Origin: Pelotomaculum schinkii
GTDB taxonomy: Bacteria > Bacillota > Desulfotomaculia > Desulfotomaculales > Pelotomaculaceae
Assembly: GCF_004369205.1 (NCBI RefSeq)
Contig: NZ_QFGA01000001.1
Coordinates: forward strand, 1,364,001 to 1,428,000
Length of the DNA stretch: 64,000 nucleotides
Reading direction: 5' to 3'
Below are positions 60,098 to 64,000 of this stretch, piece after piece. Every line of letters starts with the position of its first letter. Positions within the stretch are counted from its first letter, which is position 1. Under the pieces are notes generated by a model, which was not told the DNA's origin, made no database searches, and saw only the letters and a list, made by a program, of their open reading frames with translations. Position numbers and translations under genes: made by a program.

Positions 60098-61375
60098 TTA
60101 ATCAACAGGGTTTTTAACGCTGTCATCAATAACGGGGGCTTTAAATGGTTCGCCCAGACCGCTGATGTTAAACTGCCCGTTCATGTCATACTTAATCCTT
60201 ATTTCCTCCGGAGCTTGCTCTCCGCTTTGGTCGGTGTCAGGGTCTGTGTCAGGTTCCGGGTTCTCCATAGTCAGATCCATCTTGGCATTGAAATTGATGA
60301 TGTCGCTAATCAGCGTTTCCTTGTTGATCAAAATTGTGTAGAAGTAATCAAGACTGGCGTTTTCCATTATCTGTTGCAACTCCTGCTGCATATCGGCGGG
60401 ATTTTCCTGTGCCGCCCCGCTGGACGCAGCCTGCATGGCCTGTTGGAACATTTCCTGGAAATTCTCCATGAACTTATTAAAATCCAGAGAAGCATTCAAC
60501 ACATAGTAGTCTTTGCCGTCCACTGTCGTGTCGTTGCCGTAGTTCACCAGAATCCCCATTTCCTTCATCTGCGCGATAGCTTTAAGAGGATCGGACTGGA
60601 TATCCTGCTGCTGTTTCCAAAATTCGGAGGAGAAAGGCTGCCCCATGGCCTGCCATTCCTGACCGGGCATTTTCATGTACATTTTTTCTTCATCCATGTA
60701 CATTTCCACAGCCATCTCAGGGATTTGGCCGGCTTCGTCGGCATTGACCTTTTGCGTTATATAAATTTGCAGGGGATCGTTCTGAATCTGACTGGTTAAC
60801 GACATGCCCAGATTTTTGGGAGCGTCTTCCATAAGCTTCCCGTCGGCCATAATCTCCATGTCTATGTCGAAGGAACCGTCCATAGAATAGGTGTTAATAG
60901 CCTGACAGGCAGCATTGGACTTGGCCAGGAGCTCAAGCGGGGCCATGCCGTCCCTGGTCTCTTCTCTGACCAGCGACACCAGCAATTTCTCTGCGTCCCA
61001 GCCTACTTCAAAACCAAAAGCGCTGCTGACCGCACGGAGCGGAACATAAGCAACATTGTTGGTTTTAACCGCCGCACGAGGCAGCGCTACGGGTTGGTCT
61101 CCGAGCACGGCTTCATCTTTGCCGCTGGTCAAGGTTAGGGCCTTCCCGTTTTCGGTAATGGTCAAGACTTCCCCGTTTTCGCTGAAATCGGCGCCGGATA
61201 AACGGGCAAAAGTGCCGGCAGAAATCATTGTTACATCGTTGTCAAGGTAAAGGGCAGGTGAAGGTACCGTATCTCCGTTAACCTGCAGTTGGACCTCCCC
61301 GGCGGCAAAAGCAGGGGCAGCCAGGACCACAGTTATTAACGCCACCATAACAACAAAAAACAAACTCTTCCTCAA
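60098..61375 (-). CDS. Secreted protein with copper-amine-oxidase N-terminal-like domain
   Basis: This 425-residue exported protein has a signal peptide at 1-24 (FFVVMVALITVVLAAPAFAA), then a Cu_amine_oxidN1-type stalk domain at about 25-130 (VQLQVNGDTVPSPALYLDND, NVAYVPLRAVSSAFGFEVGW). A larger C-terminal domain at about 140-410 is rich in Met/Gln (KMYMKMPGQEWQAM) and resembles lipoprotein-like DUF6612 folds. The stalk domain is common in S-layer-bearing clostridia and does not itself imply oxidase activity. No SLH or LPXTG anchor is seen. It is monocistronic and probably a cell-surface protein. Confidence 0.85.
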   Translation of the reverse strand: MRKSLFFVVMVALITVVLAAPAFAAGEVQLQVNGDTVPSPALYLDNDVTMISAGTFARLSGADFSENGEVLTITENGKALTLTSGKDEAVLGDQPVALPRAAVKTNNVAYVPLRAVSSAFGFEVGWDAEKLLVSLVREETRDGMAPLELLAKSNAACQAINTYSMDGSFDIDMEIMADGKLMEDAPKNLGMSLTSQIQNDPLQIYITQKVNADEAGQIPEMAVEMYMDEEKMYMKMPGQEWQAMGQPFSSEFWKQQQDIQSDPLKAIAQMKEMGILVNYGNDTTVDGKDYYVLNASLDFNKFMENFQEMFQQAMQAASSGAAQENPADMQQELQQIMENASLDYFYTILINKETLISDIINFNAKMDLTMENPEPDTDPDTDQSGEQAPEEIRIKYDMNGQFNISGLGEPFKAPVIDDSVKNPVD

Positions 61376-61584
61376 GGTATCATCTCTCCTTAACTATTTA
61401 AATAATTTCAGCCTACTAAATAATAACACATCCAGGGGCAATAATGTGAAGATTATATAATAAAGATAATGATATACAATTTTTCCCATCTGAAGTACTC
61501 CAGCGGATAAGCTCGGCAAGTACCTTAAGCCCAAAATCAACAGCCAGTATTCACATCATCGTGATAACTATAGTAGTTAAGCAA

Positions 61585-62652
61585 TTACTTCTTATATGTC
61601 TCCTTTTTCGTACGCACTAATTCGTTATTAAACTTTTCTGCTTCCTGCATAAAAGGAGCATGGGCTGAGTTTTCAAACCTTACTAAATATTTTCCTTTAG
61701 GCGCATCAAGGACCTCATAATACTTTTCTACCAGTTCAAGAGGTGTATTATAATCTTTTACGCCGTTGAAGAAATATACAGGCATAAGGAACCGGGGACT
61801 TTGTTGAAAAACATTGAAGGATAAGCTGGACTTCCACATGGGGCCGCTTCCTCTATTAGCTCCTTTTAACCAGGAATAGTAATCGCTAAGCCTGTATTCA
61901 GGGGATTTCAATGCTATAAGCGCCAGTTTATCCATTCCTATATCCATTCCTCCGCCGTAGGAATCAACCATTTTAATAAACGAAACAAAGTCTTCGTGTT
62001 CAGTATAAGGAGGAGTTCCTAAATCCTTTAGACGCTTTAAATGTGCTTGATTTCCACTAAGATCAATTTCCTTTTGAAGCCAGGTATGAGCTATTTCATT
62101 ACCTATTGAAGGGTCAACAACCTGGCTAACAGCGATGTATGCATAATAGTCATTCGGATAATCATACGCAACTTTGCTGCCTATCTGGGTTCCCCAGGAA
62201 TGACCTACCAGGTAAATCTTCTCCTTATTAAATCTTTTCTTGAGATACTGAGTTAATTCATGGGTATCACCGCAAAACTGCTCGAAAGTCATAGTTTGCT
62301 CATCAAAATCAAGCGGATTGGACTTTCCGGCCCCGCGTTGATCCCATTGAACAATAATGAATTCTGACTCCAAAGCTCCATTATAATGCCGTGCTACCGG
62401 CATTAGTGGAGCTCCGGGACCTCCATGCAGCCAAAGCAATACCGGATTGGAAATATCGTTTCCCCGGAGCAATATCCATTGGTCCATACCACCGATTTTT
62501 GTTTTTTCCAGAGAGGCGATGCTGTTAGGCTTTATACTTCCCTTATCATCTCTAATCTTTGGAGTCCATGCGAATACTTGCTTCCATATAAATACTGCTA
62601 TAAATATAATTATAATTATTCCAAAAATGATTGCTTTCTTTGATAGCATCAT
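61585..62652 (-). CDS. Alpha/beta hydrolase, proline-iminopeptidase-like, membrane-anchored
   Basis: This 355-residue protein has an N-terminal membrane anchor (AIIFGIIIIIFIAVFIWKQV). The hydrolase core has the oxyanion segment WLHGGPGAP, the nucleophile elbow VGHSWGTQIG (Ser), WDQRGAGKSN, and a late NSAHAPFMQEAE with the catalytic His. The pattern HGGPG plus DQRGAGKS is typical of prolyl iminopeptidases (S33). GAGGGGG precedes ATG 62652. The anchor places the enzyme outside the membrane. Its substrate is unknown; it may act on peptides or on a small ester. Confidence 0.9.
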   Translation of the reverse strand: MMLSKKAIIFGIIIIIFIAVFIWKQVFAWTPKIRDDKGSIKPNSIASLEKTKIGGMDQWILLRGNDISNPVLLWLHGGPGAPLMPVARHYNGALESEFIIVQWDQRGAGKSNPLDFDEQTMTFEQFCGDTHELTQYLKKRFNKEKIYLVGHSWGTQIGSKVAYDYPNDYYAYIAVSQVVDPSIGNEIAHTWLQKEIDLSGNQAHLKRLKDLGTPPYTEHEDFVSFIKMVDSYGGGMDIGMDKLALIALKSPEYRLSDYYSWLKGANRGSGPMWKSSLSFNVFQQSPRFLMPVYFFNGVKDYNTPLELVEKYYEVLDAPKGKYLVRFENSAHAPFMQEAEKFNNELVRTKKETYKK

Positions 62653-62869
62653 ATTTTCCCCCTCTAGTACGAGGTTGTTACATCTTAAATCATACCCTTA
62701 CTTAGCTGTTTTTGCAAAGTATGTCAGTAATTATATAGCTTGCAATATCCTTGTCCTACCGCCATTCCCGGTAAATTGAATTGCTTTATCAAAAGGGGAA
62801 CAGCTACTATAAGCCGCTCCCCCAGGTTTACACCCTTCAATTTGTCCTGTTGATAATACTCCTCGTATA

Positions 62870-63217
62870 CTAGTCGTCCTCACCGGGTTTTTTCATTTTC
62901 GACATTATCACGGGTACCAGTTCGGCCAGCTTTTCCATAGTGCCCTTCTGCGCGAGGGAATAGATCTTTACATCATCACCCTGCATTATGATCAGAGCTG
63001 TCGGCGCGAGCTTGGCGCCGGCCCCGCCGCCGCTACCCTTGCCGGTGCCCCGGCTCGGTTCGCTGCCTTCCCCGTCGCCCAGGCCGAAGCCAAAACTGGC
63101 CGTGAGGATGGGAATAATGGTGGTGTTTCCATGAATAATCGGTTCACCTATGATCGTCTTGGTTGAAACCATGTTGTTCAGGCTGGAAAGAATAGCTTCG
63201 ACATTCTCCTTAAACAT
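62870..63217 (-). CDS. ytfJ: GerW/YtfJ-family sporulation protein
   Basis: This 115-residue protein has the family signatures VSTKTIIGEPIIHGNTTIIP and SFGFGLGDGEGS, and ends in a Gly-rich stretch and KLAPTALIIMQGDDVKIYSL. In Bacillus GerW is needed for L-alanine-triggered germination and is made under sigma-F. It overlaps the DUF2953 gene by 8 bases, the usual arrangement in sporulating Firmicutes. This supports a spore-forming host. Confidence 0.92.
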   Translation of the reverse strand: MFKENVEAILSSLNNMVSTKTIIGEPIIHGNTTIIPILTASFGFGLGDGEGSEPSRGTGKGSGGGAGAKLAPTALIIMQGDDVKIYSLAQKGTMEKLAELVPVIMSKMKKPGEDD

Positions 63218-63872
63218 GCTGCGCTGCCTCCTTTTTAAACTTCATCTTGTTTTTAATGACGGACAACCATATTCTTCTGACCGGCTTCTGCCAAAGTAAG
63301 GTTAAACATATGCCCAGCAGTTCCGCAGGGATAACCCTGCTCCGCAAGGCGCCTCTTAATTCAAAAACAGCTTCCGTAAAAACAGGCTGCATCTTGAGCT
63401 TGATCCTGTCCCCGTTGATCAGAGCCACCAGTCCGGCTAATAAGCCGGTAAGGGCGGGATCGTCTGCGCCGTACCGGCCGGACAGCTTCATATCCAACCT
63501 GAAAGCCCTGACCAGACGGCGCAAAAAAGCTATACCCGCCTTAAACAGTTCTCCGTCGCTCAATAATTCAATTGTTTTACGCAAGTTAAAATCATTCTTC
63601 TTTTTGACCGTTTTTTGTTTTCCAGGGCGCGGTAAGCTTTTTTCCTTCTTCCCTCCCCGCCATAGCGTCAGCCCGCCTATGCTCAGTGTAGTATTAAAAG
63701 AACCTTCCCGTACTGCGAAGCCTATCGCCGCCAGTCCGCCGGCCCACTTAAGCCTGGCCTCAATATATTTAATGTCCCCCCATTCACCCCGGCCTGTAAA
63801 GTCAAAAGGCATGATCAGCAGGAGGACTAACATGCCTGCAGCTGCTGTCATAATTACCAGGATCGGAGTCAA
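63210..63872 (-). CDS. DUF2953 protein upstream of ytfJ
   Basis: This 220-residue protein has an N-terminal membrane helix (MTAAAGMLVLLLIMP) and a DUF2953 core (RLKWAGGLAAIGFAVREGSF, FRLDMKLSGRYGADDPALTG, and a late LRSRVIPAELLGICLTLLWQ). Function unknown; it is conserved next to ytfJ in spore-formers. It starts at TTG 63872 (overlapping the upstream stop, TTGA) and ends within the ytfJ start. Confidence 0.88.
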   Translation of the reverse strand: MTPILVIMTAAAGMLVLLLIMPFDFTGRGEWGDIKYIEARLKWAGGLAAIGFAVREGSFNTTLSIGGLTLWRGGKKEKSLPRPGKQKTVKKKNDFNLRKTIELLSDGELFKAGIAFLRRLVRAFRLDMKLSGRYGADDPALTGLLAGLVALINGDRIKLKMQPVFTEAVFELRGALRSRVIPAELLGICLTLLWQKPVRRIWLSVIKNKMKFKKEAAQHV

Positions 63873-64000
63873 GGCTTATCCCCCTTGGTCAAATTTCTCC
63901 GGGCAAACTGCCAGAGACTTTTGCTAAAAGAAATGGCGCCTGGTTTGTGCATTTTCGGATTGACAGTCTGGTTCAACCAGGGAATCAGACCTGCGCCGGG
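63869..64000 (-). CDS. 3' end of an unidentified gene, cut by window
   Basis: The last 43 codons of a gene on the minus strand (GLIPWLNQTVNPKMHKPGAI then FARRNLTKGDKP) end in TGA that overlaps the DUF2953 start. No domain is recognisable from this part. The overlap shows it belongs to the same operon as the two genes after it. Confidence 0.5.
   Translation of the reverse strand, partial: PGAGLIPWLNQTVNPKMHKPGAISFSKSLWQFARRNLTKGDKP

Overview
The window looks like chromosome of an anaerobic, spore-forming Firmicute of the Desulfotomaculum/Pelotomaculum type. The evidence is a HydG maturase for [FeFe]-hydrogenase, a GerW/YtfJ-type sporulation protein, a sporulation-type PAS histidine kinase, an S-layer-homology protein, Shine-Dalgarno sequences rich in GGAGG, and frequent TTG/GTG starts. 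The genus is inferred from gene content only.

Region 1 (1-8.7 kb) is an accessory island. It holds a type I restriction-modification operon (hsdM, a dinD remnant, hsdS, hsdR, a YgjP-type metallopeptidase). This is followed on the other strand by wreckage of an integrative element: the C-terminal end of a large serine recombinase with an in-frame stop, a frameshifted Fic gene behind an apparently intact VbhA-type antitoxin, and decayed conjugative-element genes.

Region 2 (8.8-24.5 kb) is the most unusual part, a co-oriented cluster that I read as an undescribed or poorly described phosphorylation-regulated conflict (defence) system. In order it encodes a small helix-turn-helix protein, a 2,321-residue zinc ribbon-DUF4011-SF1 helicase-Vsr-like nuclease-DUF3320 protein, a Ser/Thr kinase, a coiled-coil protein of unknown function, a zinc-ribbon/FHA protein, an NrdG-like radical-SAM protein, a ClpA/B-like AAA+ ATPase, a PP2C phosphatase and a DUF4236 membrane protein. 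Several joins are ATGA or TAATG overlaps. Kinase, FHA reader and PP2C eraser make a complete phospho-threonine circuit beside a nucleic-acid helicase-nuclease and an unfoldase-like ATPase. The helicase carries three exact-period 384-bp tandem repeats. A deleted KilA-N gene marks the far edge.

Region 3 (25.4-53.4 kb) is mostly ordinary chromosome: a deletion-fused RND pump remnant, an EamA permease, cysteine synthase, an HD hydrolase, a ferredoxin-type aldo/keto reductase, HydG, a YcdB/SLH surface protein, an M24 peptidase, a PAS kinase, an old-yellow-enzyme family oxidoreductase, an MFS remnant, Tex, a SWIM-SNF2 pair and a three-gene ABC importer of the TrpX type. Two copies of a palindromic intergenic repeat occur here.

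Region 4 (53.6-60.0 kb) is a compact vanG-type glycopeptide-resistance cluster, vanR-vanS-vanG-vanXY-vanT. A tnpV remnant precedes it, and a pair of inverted ~42-bp hairpin elements flanks the whole block, so it looks like a transferred cassette. Three TCATAAG-like half-sites, one helical turn apart, lie upstream of vanG and are probably the VanR operator.

Region 5 (60.1-64 kb) returns to host genes on the minus strand: a copper-amine-oxidase-N-like secreted protein, an alpha/beta hydrolase, a GerW/YtfJ protein, a DUF2953 protein and the 3' end of one more gene. No tRNA, rRNA or CRISPR array was seen.
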